DNA of 64,000 nt from an uncultured Marinomonas sp. (GTDB lineage: Bacteria > Pseudomonadota > Gammaproteobacteria > Pseudomonadales > Marinomonadaceae): NCBI GenBank assembly GCA_947493575.1, contig CANLRQ010000013.1, positions 1 to 64,000 on the forward strand, given 5' to 3'. Positions 1 through 7,298 of this stretch are shown one piece after another. Within the stretch, counting starts at the first letter, position 1, and each line of letters opens with the position of its first letter. The position numbers and the translations under genes were made by a program. The notes beneath the pieces were generated by a model that saw nothing but the letters and a program-made list of their open reading frames with translations, did not search any database and was not told the origin of the DNA.

Positions 1-54
1 TGCGGTAGGAAATATTATTGCTGGAATATATCCAATAAATTCGATGAGATTCAA
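1..54 (-). CDS. Possible cassette ORF, 5' end only (runs off window)
   Basis: A reading frame opens at a TTG (54) and stays open to the left edge, 18 codons, giving a hydrophobic start (MNLIEFIGYIPAII). A GGAG Shine-Dalgarno lies 8 nt upstream. It starts about 20 bp after a GTTAGGT core-like sequence on the same strand, the position expected for the first gene of an integron cassette. Too short to assign; the start and even the coding status are uncertain. Confidence 0.2.
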   Translation of the reverse strand, partial: MNLIEFIGYIPAIIFPTA

Positions 55-72
55 CTAGGTTTCTCCATTCAC

Positions 73-99
73 CTAACGAGGCTGTAGAATTACTCATTC
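73..99. repeat. Terminal inverted repeat of an IS1182-like element, abutting a GTTAGGT core site
   Basis: The 27 bases here are identical to 1897-1923. The 18-base core GAGGCTGTAGAATTACTC (78-95) is also found inverted at 2061-2078. It lies just downstream (minus sense) of the IS1182-like transposase remnant, so it is probably one end of that element. Read on the minus strand it is followed directly by GTTAGGT, which fits the integron core site consensus GTTRRRY. Confidence 0.6.
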
Positions 100-265
100 T
101 CAGCCAGCTTAATTAATTTAAACCCACAATATTTCACATTCTCCTAAGATTCAATAGTTCATTCGCCTTTCAATCATAGATTGATGATATCGAGCCGTAA
201 ATAACATGTGGGCTTAGGCGATCAAACAGTAAGTGGTAGATTAGTGAGGAGGGTTTACCTTTCAG

Positions 266-690
266 TTAATGCAGGCTATTTCTGAGTTTTTCGATGTTAT
301 CAACGAGGCAATACATTTTCCATTGAGTATTCACTTTTTCTTGGCCGCGTAGCGTGAATTTGTTCATGCCTTTATTGACTGTGATGTTGCCAAACACAGG
401 TTCAATTGCACCAAGTCGTTTACCGTATTGTCGCCGCCCTATTGGACTGTCTATTTTGACTTTCATTTTGTCATCATAGCTTAGTTTTTGGCGCGGCTCA
501 TCGTTTTTGAATTGAACTTGTCTTCCTGTTTTTATTGGTGGCTTTCTCATGCAATGCTGCTGTAGTGGGCATACCTTACAATTTTTTAAGTAACCACAGA
601 ATCGTACGTACTGTTGATTGCCACTCTTTAATTTGTTCCACTACACCACATTTAATTGCCCACAGGGCAACGACACGTTTAGATAGTGAT
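266..690 (-). pseudogene. IS1182-family transposase remnant (C-terminal part)
   Basis: The open part (266-550) encodes a typical IS1182-family C terminus: GRRQYGKRLGAIEPVFGNI, then a TLRG..KVNTQW..YCLV.NIEKL block. Reading further upstream on the same strand in the same frame gives the expected cysteine cluster (RFCGYLKNCKVCPLQQHC), so the ATG at 550 is not a real start. An in-frame stop appears near 642, and the N-terminal catalytic two thirds are absent. A matching terminal repeat lies downstream at 78-95, and 100-265 is non-coding element DNA. Clearly a decayed insertion sequence. Confidence 0.8.
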
Positions 691-921
691 TAGAAAACAT
701 CAGCGATAACACCTATTCGATATTTTTTGAACTCTTAACTTATTGAAATATATAAATTAAATAGATGGGTGTCTTATATAGTTTCGGACAGGGTTTAAAT
801 CCACATAAGCCATGCAAGCTAAAACAGAGGCTTCGTCTAGCAATGCTTGGGACTTAAAACGCCCTTCCTAGAATCGACCAGTGCATTCATCTTCAAAGTT
901 TGCTTGTCGAGCAATCGGCTC

Positions 922-1065
922 GTTTAATTCCCTCATAAACCAACTGATATCCGACAAATTGTTGAGCGTAGAGGGCAAAATAAAGCCGCCGTAGCAATGG
1001 CTAACCGTCTTGCTAGATTAGCGTGGATTCTGCTTCAGCGAAACGAAGATTATCGAGCACTTTAA
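922..1065 (+). pseudogene. IS110-family transposase remnant (C-terminal tail)
   Basis: A short frame ending in TAA at 1063-1065 reads [19 protein letters not shown] then AWILLQRNEDYRAL. This matches the conserved C-terminal helix of IS110-family transposases (usually NKAAVALANK.ARI.WALL). An in-frame stop lies just upstream (about 922) and no further transposase sequence could be read, so only the last fraction of the gene survives. IS110 relatives of the IS1111-attC group are known to target integron attC sites, which fits the surrounding cassette remnants, but the subgroup cannot be told from this piece. Confidence 0.6.
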
Positions 1066-1476
1066 TGCGATAGAAACTTATGAAGAAAGTTAAAAAGTTG
1101 AAAACGATTTATCTATGTCGATGAAAAAATGATGTAAAAGCGGCTTCCTTCTATTAAGAGTCTGCACTTAACGATAGTCTGTGCAAGCCAAGATCCTAGT
1201 AGATCGAGTGGGTATCTCTTTGAAGCAAGAGCAGACAGTTAAGTACGGATCTCATTAGGACCAGAAAACCAATATGATAAGTGTTTTCATAATAGGCCGG
1301 CTTACCTCAAAGAAAGATGTCAGTACGACCCTTCATCAGTGATAATCGACAAGAAAAAGATCAAGATCAGTTAATAAGAAAGTTAAAAGTCACCCTAAAA
1401 AGAGTGATTCGATTACGTTCGGCCTTGACTACCCAGGAGTGTCCATATATGTCCTGTACTACTCTCTGTACTACTC
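1066..1476. other. Non-coding, probably IS-derived DNA
   Basis: No credible gene, RNA or repeat was recognised in these 410 bases. They follow the IS110-like tail and probably include the outer end of that element plus scrambled flanking DNA. No attC-like palindrome is visible next to the stop of the adjoining gene, so the downstream half of that cassette seems to be lost. Confidence 0.4.
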
Positions 1477-1860
1477 TTAGCTATGACTGAACGCCTTTAA
1501 CCTTTCGCACAGTTCGCGGATGATGCTATCAAGCCTTTTGCTTGACAATGACTTCAATGGAAATTGCAAAGTTGTATCAATGATATTTGAACTATCATTA
1601 TACATTTCTATGACATGTTTCTTTGTCCATTTTTTTGATGTAAATCCAGGAGACAACGCATAATGATTCATAGAATACCAAAACTCATTGCCTGTTGAAT
1701 CAATGACTTTTACAATTTCTTTGTCTTCAATTGATATCGCATTAACGCAACCTTTTGCTAGCTGCTTAATATTGAATGCTGAATACAATTGGTCAGCCGA
1801 CAGTATAATGACCGGGTAAATTGGTTTTCTTAGTATTATTCGGAAATCTATTTCACTCAT
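1477..1860 (-). CDS. Hypothetical protein, integron cassette ORF (127 aa)
   Basis: Family not recognised. The product is a mixed alpha/beta soluble protein with no signal peptide, no membrane segment and no obvious catalytic motif. It reads MSEIDFRIILRKP at the start and ends in a charged helix (SKRLDSIIRELCERLKAF). It starts 35 bp after the right-hand core site (1895-1901) of the reverse-strand attC, the normal position of a cassette gene, and has no clear Shine-Dalgarno, as is common in cassettes. Its own attC is not visible downstream; IS debris is found there instead. Many cassette genes of this size are orphan or toxin/antitoxin-related; nothing here decides that. Confidence 0.6.
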   Translation of the reverse strand: MSEIDFRIILRKPIYPVIILSADQLYSAFNIKQLAKGCVNAISIEDKEIVKVIDSTGNEFWYSMNHYALSPGFTSKKWTKKHVIEMYNDSSNIIDTTLQFPLKSLSSKRLDSIIRELCERLKAFSHS

Positions 1861-1894
1861 TTTCTGATCGTGCTCGATATGTCAGGGTTTATGG

Positions 1895-2170
1895 AGCTAA
1901 CGAGGCTGTAGAATTACTCATTCAAGAAAAACAGCCTCAAAAATAACGTTAAAATAAACCTAAAATCACGCGGCTACGTGAAAAGTAGGGTTGTTATCAT
2001 ACAAAATTTGGCTTTTAGACATTCTCCGCACAAAAATCAAATCACTGAATCTCTATTTTCGAGTAATTCTACAGCCTCAACGCCGTTTTAAGCGGCTAAA
2101 AAAAGCTGGCTATACTTGAGCGAAGCGAACAGCCAGCTTTTTGTGTCCGCCTTGAAAACCCTTGTTAGGA
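1895..2170 (-). other. Integron attC site interrupted by a 177-bp element
   Basis: With 1902-2078 and one copy of the AAC duplication removed, the outer pieces form a 96-bp imperfect palindrome with attC layout. On the minus strand it begins TCCTAACAA, continues through TCAAGGCGG, has an inner stem AAAAAGCTGGCT / AGCCAGCTTTTTTT, and ends CCGCTTAAAACGGCGTTAGC. The outer core sites are GTTAGGA (2164-2170, plus sense) and AGCTAAC (1895-1901). Unpaired bases occur in one arm, as expected for an attC whose bottom strand is the recombination substrate. A cassette ORF ends 5 bp before it and another begins 35 bp after it, both on the minus strand. Confidence 0.75.
1902..2078. mobile_element. 177-bp MITE-like element with IS1182-type ends
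   Basis: The ends are a perfect 18-bp inverted repeat (GAGGCTGTAGAATTACTC at 1902-1919, inverted at 2061-2078) enclosing 141 bp with no ORF. The flanks are AAC on both sides (1899-1901, 2079-2081), consistent with a 3-bp target duplication. The left end is identical over 27 bases to the terminus next to the IS1182-like remnant at 73-99, so that family is the likely source of the transposase. The element sits within the GTT of the attC core site. Confidence 0.7.
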
Positions 2171-2174
2171 ATAT

Positions 2175-2375
2175 TTACTCGCAGGTACATTCATCTTCTT
2201 TTTCTTCACATCCTTTACATCGAGTGCATGAGCATTGTTCCTCTTTCTTCTCACAAAATTCACAATGCGGACAGGTACAATCATGCTCTTTTTCATCACA
2301 GTCCTCACAGTAAGAACAAGTGCAATTACTCATCGGGTGTGCACAACCATCACAAATTTTATCCATTAGATCCAT
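2175..2375 (-). CDS. Cysteine-rich repeat protein, integron cassette gene (66 aa)
   Basis: A very small acidic protein with 16 cysteines in 66 residues. After a short head (MDLMDKICDGCAHPMSNC) come three tandem copies of a roughly 15-residue unit with pattern C-x2-C-x2-C-x-(E)-K-(K)E-x2-C-x-C. Such spacing suggests metal binding or a disulfide-knotted fold; no named family was recognised. The ATG at 2375 has an AAGGA Shine-Dalgarno 8 nt upstream. The stop lies 5 bp before the attC, so gene plus attC make a compact cassette. There is no signal peptide, which favours a cytosolic metal-binding role over a secreted knottin; that is inference. Confidence 0.7.
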   Translation of the reverse strand: MDLMDKICDGCAHPMSNCTCSYCEDCDEKEHDCTCPHCEFCEKKEEQCSCTRCKGCEEKEDECTCE

Positions 2376-2455
2376 ACTACAATTCCTTATTAAATTTCAA
2401 AAGTAATCAATATTTCAAATTCAGCAACAATAATAATTGTATAGGTAAATTATAT

Positions 2456-2513
2456 TCCTAACTACTAAGCGGTTATACAGTGGCGGAGCCATGGTTATAA
2501 CCGTCTGTTGAAC
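2456..2513 (-). other. Possible short attC site (58 bp)
   Basis: Read on the minus strand, GTTCAAC (fits RYYYAAC) is followed by a stem GGTTATA ... TATAACC and closes with GTTAGGA. It lies about 80 bp upstream of the cysteine-rich cassette gene, where the previous cassette's attC would sit. Pairing of the outer core sites is imperfect. A GCCTAAC at 2672-2678 (minus sense) is an alternative left boundary. The call is weaker than for the 1895-2170 site. Confidence 0.4.
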
Positions 2514-2746
2514 GGCCGCTTTATTTATAGGGAATTTGCTTTTTCAAGATTGGTGACGTCCCTGTTTATATCGCGGTGTTTTTTGTACTTTTTGAAGGTT
2601 ACTTTTCAAAAACCTTCGTGTTTTTAGATTTTTTCGTACTGCTTTTTTATACTTTTACTCGAATTCTAAGTGTTAGGCAAGCAAGATCCCTCAGATTTCA
2701 CAACCTGATATTTTTTACCCTTGCCATGACTTAATTCAATTCTTTT

Positions 2747-3856
2747 CTAACTACTGTTTAGCCTCAACTGAGCGTCATGGTTGTTATCACCCAAATAAAC
2801 CACCTTTGATTCACCACAGGAGGGGCATCTACACATGGATTTAGAGGGTGTTTCATCTATCATGATAGAGGTACTTTTTACCTCATGCTTCTGTCGTTTA
2901 ATCTTTTCCAGAGATCGTTTTTTTATAGCATTTGATAGATAACCGTAATGCCTAATACGCATAAACCCTCGGGGCAATACATGCAACAGAAAACGCCTAA
3001 TAAGCTCCTTTGGTTCAAGTGACAAGCGGCTTGCTTTATTGCTCTTGTTATCGAAATAGGACAGAGTCACTTGATTGTCTTTCCATGATTCAAGTCGATG
3101 ATTGCTCAAACCAACCCTATAAGTATAACGAGCTAGGTAGCTGACTAAGGTGTCCCTATATTCTAATGCAGATTTGCAATAAACAACCCATGGGTGACTC
3201 ATTAAATGGCTCAGAGTACCATCAAGTGTTGCCTTTTCTATCGTCGATAACTCTCCTTGCTCATACGCTTGCCGTAATTCACTTACCATCGTGCCTCTAA
3301 ACCGATTTGAGAGGAGTTTGACGGGCAAAAAGTACCCTTTATGAATGGGCTTCCAACCCTTATCGGATAAAACACCCGCAGGAACCAAACAATGCAAATG
3401 AACATGGCGCGATAAATTCTGTCCCCATGTATGTAACACCGCAGTCATCCCTGCTTGACCATGATATTTTCTATTTGCTAAGCCGTTAAGAGAGTTCCAT
3501 GCTGCGTGGAACAATGCACCATAAAGCGTCCGACTATGTCGGCCAACCCAGTCATTTAAAATATGCGGAATCGTAAATACGATGTGAAAATAAGAGGCTG
3601 GCACTCGTTGAGACTGTTGGCGATTAACCCATGCGTCACTGGCTTGTCTCTGGCATTGGGGACAATGTCGATCTCGACAACTATGATGCCAAAACCAATG
3701 ATGACCACAACCATTACACTGGTAGTTTCCTGTTCCCATTTTTTGAGTTCGACAGTCTTCTATATGATGAAGCACCTGCCATTGGCGAGCATCCGCTTTG
3801 ATTTCCTGTCTTTCACGGCAATAACAAACAACCTGCGCCAGTCCTAAACCATTCAC
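2747..3856 (-). CDS. tnpA: IS91-family HUH transposase
   Basis: A 369-residue rolling-circle transposase. The N terminus carries a zinc-finger-like block (YQCNGCGHHWFWHHSCRDRHCPQCQ, split by short spacers), followed by the HUH metal-binding motif HVHLHCLVPAG around residue 150 and a tyrosine-containing helix (LVSYLARYTYRVGLSNHRL). It ends with a second CxxC pair (CRCPSCG). Length and motif order match complete IS91-type proteins. The GTG start at 3856 overlaps the recombinase stop by 4 nt (GTGA), implying translational coupling; an ATG at 3852 lies in another frame. No frameshift was seen, so it may be active. Confidence 0.85.
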   Translation of the reverse strand: MNGLGLAQVVCYCRERQEIKADARQWQVLHHIEDCRTQKMGTGNYQCNGCGHHWFWHHSCRDRHCPQCQRQASDAWVNRQQSQRVPASYFHIVFTIPHILNDWVGRHSRTLYGALFHAAWNSLNGLANRKYHGQAGMTAVLHTWGQNLSRHVHLHCLVPAGVLSDKGWKPIHKGYFLPVKLLSNRFRGTMVSELRQAYEQGELSTIEKATLDGTLSHLMSHPWVVYCKSALEYRDTLVSYLARYTYRVGLSNHRLESWKDNQVTLSYFDNKSNKASRLSLEPKELIRRFLLHVLPRGFMRIRHYGYLSNAIKKRSLEKIKRQKHEVKSTSIMIDETPSKSMCRCPSCGESKVVYLGDNNHDAQLRLNSS

Positions 3857-4704
3857 GACGGGCTCCGAAGATCTCGTAACAGGTCTTCACTAACATCATG
3901 TCTCAAATCCATCATGGCAACCCATTGAAGATAGCGAAATGTTGTTTGTAACTGTGAATGTCCAAGCAAAACTTGTAGTCTAGGTAAGGGCATTCCAGCC
4001 AGTAATTGATGGCACGCAAAAGCATGACGTAAACTATGAAAACGTACTGTTTTTGTTATACCAGCTCGTGCTGCCGCCGCCTTTACTTCTAAACGCAAAT
4101 ACTTACTGTGAAGCCCTCTGTGTTTATCAAGACCGTAAATCACAACATCCGTTGGTTTATACTCTTTCCAATAGTGGCGTAATACGCGCTTTAAACTCTC
4201 TGGAAACAGTACATACCTATCTCGATTACCTTTCCCTTGCCTTACTTTAATGCAATTATGTTCTCCGTCTAAATCCTCCACTTTTAATGCATTAACCTCA
4301 CTAATTCTCATACCAGTTGCATAAGCAATCACAATAGCAGCATGTGCCTTGGAATGACGACATTCCCGAATGATATTTAACACTTCATCAGGGTACAGTA
4401 AATCCGGTATTTTTTGCGTCTTGTTAGGATGTGGTAGAGTCATTTGACCTAACGGCTTTTTTAAAACATGACGATAAAGAAAGTTGAGAGCATGCAACGC
4501 TTGGCGACAACTTGACCAAGACCAATGGCGATCACGAATCAGGTAAAGTAAATAACTTTGAACTTCTGACTCACTAAGTTGATCAGGGGATATGTGAAAA
4601 TACTTAGCTACTTCTGTTAATTGATATAAATACGATTTTTGAGTGGCTGCAGAAAAACCTTTTAGTGTCATTTGATCAATGACTTTTTGACGTAATGGGG
4701 TCAT
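3853..4704 (-). CDS. Tyrosine recombinase of the IS91-like element
   Basis: A 283-residue phage-integrase-type recombinase with SAM-like N-terminal core-binding domain and C-terminal catalytic domain. Visible catalytic residues: Arg in TGMRISEV, HSLRHAFACHQLL (HxxR) and LGHSQLQTTFRYLQ, giving the final His and the nucleophilic Tyr. The extra helix that marks integron integrases (IntI) is absent, so this is not the integrase of the neighbouring cassettes. The ATG at 4704 has GGAG 8 nt upstream; a TTG 15 nt earlier is less likely. Paired IS91 transposase and recombinase genes are known from other marine gammaproteobacteria; the recombinase may resolve or target rolling-circle products. Confidence 0.8.
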   Translation of the reverse strand: MTPLRQKVIDQMTLKGFSAATQKSYLYQLTEVAKYFHISPDQLSESEVQSYLLYLIRDRHWSWSSCRQALHALNFLYRHVLKKPLGQMTLPHPNKTQKIPDLLYPDEVLNIIRECRHSKAHAAIVIAYATGMRISEVNALKVEDLDGEHNCIKVRQGKGNRDRYVLFPESLKRVLRHYWKEYKPTDVVIYGLDKHRGLHSKYLRLEVKAAAARAGITKTVRFHSLRHAFACHQLLAGMPLPRLQVLLGHSQLQTTFRYLQWVAMMDLRHDVSEDLLRDLRSPS

Positions 4705-4777
4705 AACAAAATTCTCCAATTATGAGAGGAGAACTAAGTTTGGTAACAAATAATAGAATTAGAAAGGAAACAATGAA

Positions 4778-4793
4778 CCGCTCCGCGAAGCGG
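4778..4793. repeat. GC-rich hairpin upstream of the IS91-like genes
   Basis: CCGCT and AGCGG pair across a short loop, in AT-rich DNA 75 bp upstream of the recombinase start. IS91-type elements have hairpins at their ends (oriIS/terIS), so this could mark that end of the element, but neither end was resolved. Confidence 0.35.
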
Positions 4794-4810
4794 CTTAGTT
4801 CAACATTTTA

Positions 4811-4935
4811 ATAACCCGCACGCTTGTTTACACATTTCCTAAAACATCCAAATCTCTCTACAAAATTTTGAAAAGTAAGAAAATTATAAGCTTTCCCACA
4901 AAACCAAAAGCAGGAAAAACAAGCATGCGGGTTAT
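4811..4935. repeat. 125-bp element with 19-bp inverted ends
   Basis: ATAACCCGCACGCTTGTTT (4811-4829) is matched by its inverse with one mismatch at 4917-4935. The inner flanks are also partly complementary (TTTCCT / AGGAAA). The interior is AT-rich and non-coding. The size and the terminal TAAC/GTTA recall Vibrio-type attC repeats, but the right end GTTATAT breaks the GTTRRRY consensus; a small MITE is the other reading. Confidence 0.5.
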
Positions 4936-5191
4936 ATCGTTTATCCACAGCTCGTTATTTATGACAAAGAACGATCCATGAATTCTTATGTATTGATACT
5001 AAAACACTTTTTACATCTCTACCAAGACAATTCGAGCAAACAAACAATTATTTTTTAGGCAAAACGAGCACAATATTGTCAACCTAAAAAATAGTCTGTA
5101 TATCCATACAGATTATTACTTTATCCACAAGGAGTATGTGTGCCTTCTCTGGCCTAGCGGCCTAGTGAGTTTGACCACACCCTAGCCCTCC

Positions 5192-5482
5192 CCTTGAAAG
5201 ACATAAGAGGAGAGGACATTACAGTATTCAATTAAGTAAAAGGCTTCTGTCTTTTCTGCGCTGACTACGGCAGTGACGCAAGCAGAAAAGACGAAGGCTT
5301 TGCTGCATGTTATTAAGTTTTGTGGTGGTTGAGGGTCTTGTCAGCCTGAAGACTGACCTACTAGTCCTTGAAAGACATAAGAGGAGGGAACGTTACGATG
5401 TTCAATTAAATAAAAAGGCTTCTGTCTTTTCTGCGCTGACGACGACAGTGACGCAAGCAGAAAAGACGAAGGCTTTTTGCTT
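5192..5482. repeat. Two direct copies of a ~174-bp hairpin repeat
   Basis: Both units begin CCTTGAAAGACATAAGAGGAG, pass through TTCAATTAA and then a long hairpin. The hairpin arms are AAGGCTTCTGTCTTTTCTGC and its near-complement, with an inner GCTGAC/GTGACGC pair. The hairpins lie at 5238-5302 and 5414-5476. No coding sense: short frames across them are products of the palindrome. Confidence 0.7.
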
Positions 5483-5705
5483 TATGATGAATAACCCATT
5501 GTGTGCCACCGTCTCATAATGTCGGAAGGCGCCTGCGGCTTTTCCGACCTACCTTACAGGATAAAAAAGCCTCCTTATTACGTCAAATAATGTCTGACTC
5601 TGCGACAATCGGCGAATTTTTTCGTTCCCACGTGGTAATGAACGCGGATGCAGCTAATAACATGGTATGAATTCCCACGGAGACCGTGGGAACTAGAGTA
5701 AAAAG

Positions 5706-5835
5706 CAAAAGGCTTCTGTCTTTTCTGCGCTGACGACGACAGTGACTCAAGCAGAGAAGGCGAAGGCTTTGCTGCATGTGATTATTCAGCTGTGTGGTGG
5801 TTAAGGGGGTTGTCGGCCTGAAGGCGCGACCTACA
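5706..5835. repeat. Third copy of the hairpin repeat
   Basis: The same hairpin recurs at 5706-5770, here without the left flank of copies 1 and 2. It keeps the right flank of copy 1 (GCTGCATGT, then GTGGTGGTT and a GCCTGAAG segment). Copy 3 has two or three base changes in the right arm. The stretch 5483-5705 between copies holds only a small GC-rich hairpin near 5520-5555. Confidence 0.65.
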
Positions 5836-5884
5836 TCCACAGGTAACATGTTTGTGAGAATGGACATATTGCAGAATTTAAAAT

Positions 5885-5948
5885 AGGCGGAGTTCCCCCC
5901 AAACCCAAAATTGAATAGATGGAATCCCCCCTTTTTTATTCTCCGCCT
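5885..5948. repeat. Inverted repeat upstream of dctP
   Basis: AGGCGGAG (5885-5892) and CTCCGCCT (5941-5948) are perfect complements separated by 48 bases rich in C runs. They lie 80-145 bp upstream of the sigma-54 promoter of dctP, the usual distance of an activator site, so they could serve as one. A structural or relic role is equally possible. Confidence 0.35.
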
Positions 5949-6027
5949 GTTTACTAACCTTTCCCTCCATTTCAAAAAAATAAACGAAAACTCTTTACTA
6001 TCAAACACTTAAATATAAACCAAGTAT

Positions 6028-6044
6028 TTGGCATTGATCCTGCA
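6028..6044 (+). promoter_or_regulatory. Sigma-54 (-24/-12) promoter of dctPQM
   Basis: The sequence TTGGCATTGATCCTGCA keeps the invariant GG and GC with exactly 10 bases between them, and matches TTGGCA and TGCA of the consensus. It ends 87 bp before the dctP ATG. TRAP dicarboxylate operons are classically activated by DctB/DctD through sigma-54, and such a pair lies at 38.3-42.0 kb. Confidence 0.7.
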
Positions 6045-6130
6045 ATTGTTAATCTAGCCAATGTCTTTTGACTTGCCTTATCGTTTTCAAAAAACACAAT
6101 AATAATGATCGAACTTGGAGCTATAAAATA

Positions 6131-7123
6131 ATGAAAAAAATTAGCCTTACACTCTCTACTCTTGCCCTTACTCTCGCAGCAGGTACAGCAGCCGCAAATT
6201 GTGACCCAGGCGAAACGGTTGCAAAACTCAGCCATGTTACTGGTGGTACAACTCATCCAAAAGTTGTTGCAGCAAACAACTTAGCAGAAAGAGTTAACAC
6301 TGAAATGAATGGTAAATTGTGTATTGAGGTGTACCCAAACTCAACTCTCTTTGGCGATTCAAAAGAATTAGAAGCCTTGTTATTAGGTGATGTGCAATTA
6401 CTCGCGCCATCACTCTCTAAATTCGGTTCATACACTGAAAAATACGGCGTATTCGACCTACCTTTCATCTTTAAAGACATGGATGCCGCCATTCGTTTCA
6501 CGCAATCCACCGCAGGGAAAAACCTTCTCAATGAAATGGAAGAGTCTATTGGTTTTGTTGGCCTAGGCTACTGGATGTCTGGCATGAAATACTTCTCTGC
6601 TAAAAAAGCATTGATCGTACCTAGCGATGCTGAAGGCATGAAGTTCCGAGTACAAACCTCTGATGTGGCGAAGAAGATGATCAGTGCTATGGGTGCGTCT
6701 CCACAGGCAATGTCTTTCTCTGAAGTCTATGGTGCGCTGCAAACAGGTGTCGTAGATGGGCAAGAAAATACTTGGTCTAACATCTACACGAAAAAATTCT
6801 TCGAAGTACAAGACAGCGTTACAGAAACCAACCATCAGTTGTTAGCCTATTTATTTATGACTTCTTCTGAGTTTCTTGATGGCCTAGACGACGATGTACG
6901 CGCGCAATTTATTAACATTGCTGACGAAGTGACTCAAGCAGCCAATGAATCTGTAAAAGCCGCAGAAGCAGCGAACAGAGCCAATATTTTAAAAGCGGGC
7001 GGGAAAATTAACGAGCTGACACCCGCTCAACGTCAAGAGTGGGTAGATACCATGAAGCCTGTTTGGTCTGAATTTGAAAGAGACATAGGTAAAGACTTAA
7101 TCAAATCCGCAGCCGAAGCGTAG
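6131..7123 (+). CDS. dctP: TRAP transporter periplasmic solute-binding protein DctP
   Basis: A 330-residue extracytoplasmic receptor of a TRAP transporter. It has a clear Sec signal peptide (MKKISLTLSTLALTLAAGTAAA) and the DctP signature region around residues 170-220: MKFRVQTSDVAKKMISAMG, then MSFSEVYGALQTGVVDGQEN with the ligand-binding Arg and the conserved Asn. This profile is typical of C4-dicarboxylate receptors (succinate, malate, fumarate), though related acids cannot be excluded. The ATG at 6131 has GGAG 11 nt upstream; an earlier ATG at 6068 would hide the signal peptide. First gene of dctPQM, driven by the sigma-54 promoter at 6028-6044. Confidence 0.9.
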   Translation: MKKISLTLSTLALTLAAGTAAANCDPGETVAKLSHVTGGTTHPKVVAANNLAERVNTEMNGKLCIEVYPNSTLFGDSKELEALLLGDVQLLAPSLSKFGSYTEKYGVFDLPFIFKDMDAAIRFTQSTAGKNLLNEMEESIGFVGLGYWMSGMKYFSAKKALIVPSDAEGMKFRVQTSDVAKKMISAMGASPQAMSFSEVYGALQTGVVDGQENTWSNIYTKKFFEVQDSVTETNHQLLAYLFMTSSEFLDGLDDDVRAQFINIADEVTQAANESVKAAEAANRANILKAGGKINELTPAQRQEWVDTMKPVWSEFERDIGKDLIKSAAEA

Positions 7124-7154
7124 TCATTAATAGATTGCTTCTCGCAACATTAGA

Positions 7155-7184
7155 TGAACGGAATCCATCATAGGATTCCGTTCA
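7155..7184 (+). terminator. Stem-loop between dctP and dctQ (attenuator)
   Basis: TGAACGGAATCC and its exact complement form a 12-bp stem around a 6-base loop, 32 bp after the dctP stop and without a T run. In binding-protein operons such structures let the receptor mRNA accumulate above the permease mRNA. Confidence 0.65.
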
Positions 7185-7298
7185 GCTAACCCAATAACTT
7201 TTCTGATTTATCTTAGAGACGCTACTGCTCTCTGTTTATCTGATTAACGCCTTCTCTATTCAACCTAAAGAATAAGGAGACGTTTAGGAGATTGTCAC

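Noticed and set aside
2162-2461. Plus-strand frames opposite the cysteine-rich cassette gene
   Set aside because: They lack ribosome sites and are explained as the complement of the Cys-rich repeats and of the attC; the minus-strand gene has a good start and cassette context.
3853-4704. The tyrosine recombinase as the integron integrase IntI
   Set aside because: The IntI-specific additional helix between the catalytic boxes is missing, and it is translationally coupled to an IS91 transposase.
5192-5835. CRISPR array
   Set aside because: Only three copies of a long imperfect palindrome with unequal spacing and no cas genes.
5307-6008. Frames of 70-141 codons in both directions over the hairpin repeats
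   Set aside because: They run through palindromes and intergenic promoter DNA, have no homology I recognise and no ribosome sites.
6253-6835. Frames antisense to dctP
   Set aside because: Shadows of a clear solute-binding protein; no independent evidence.
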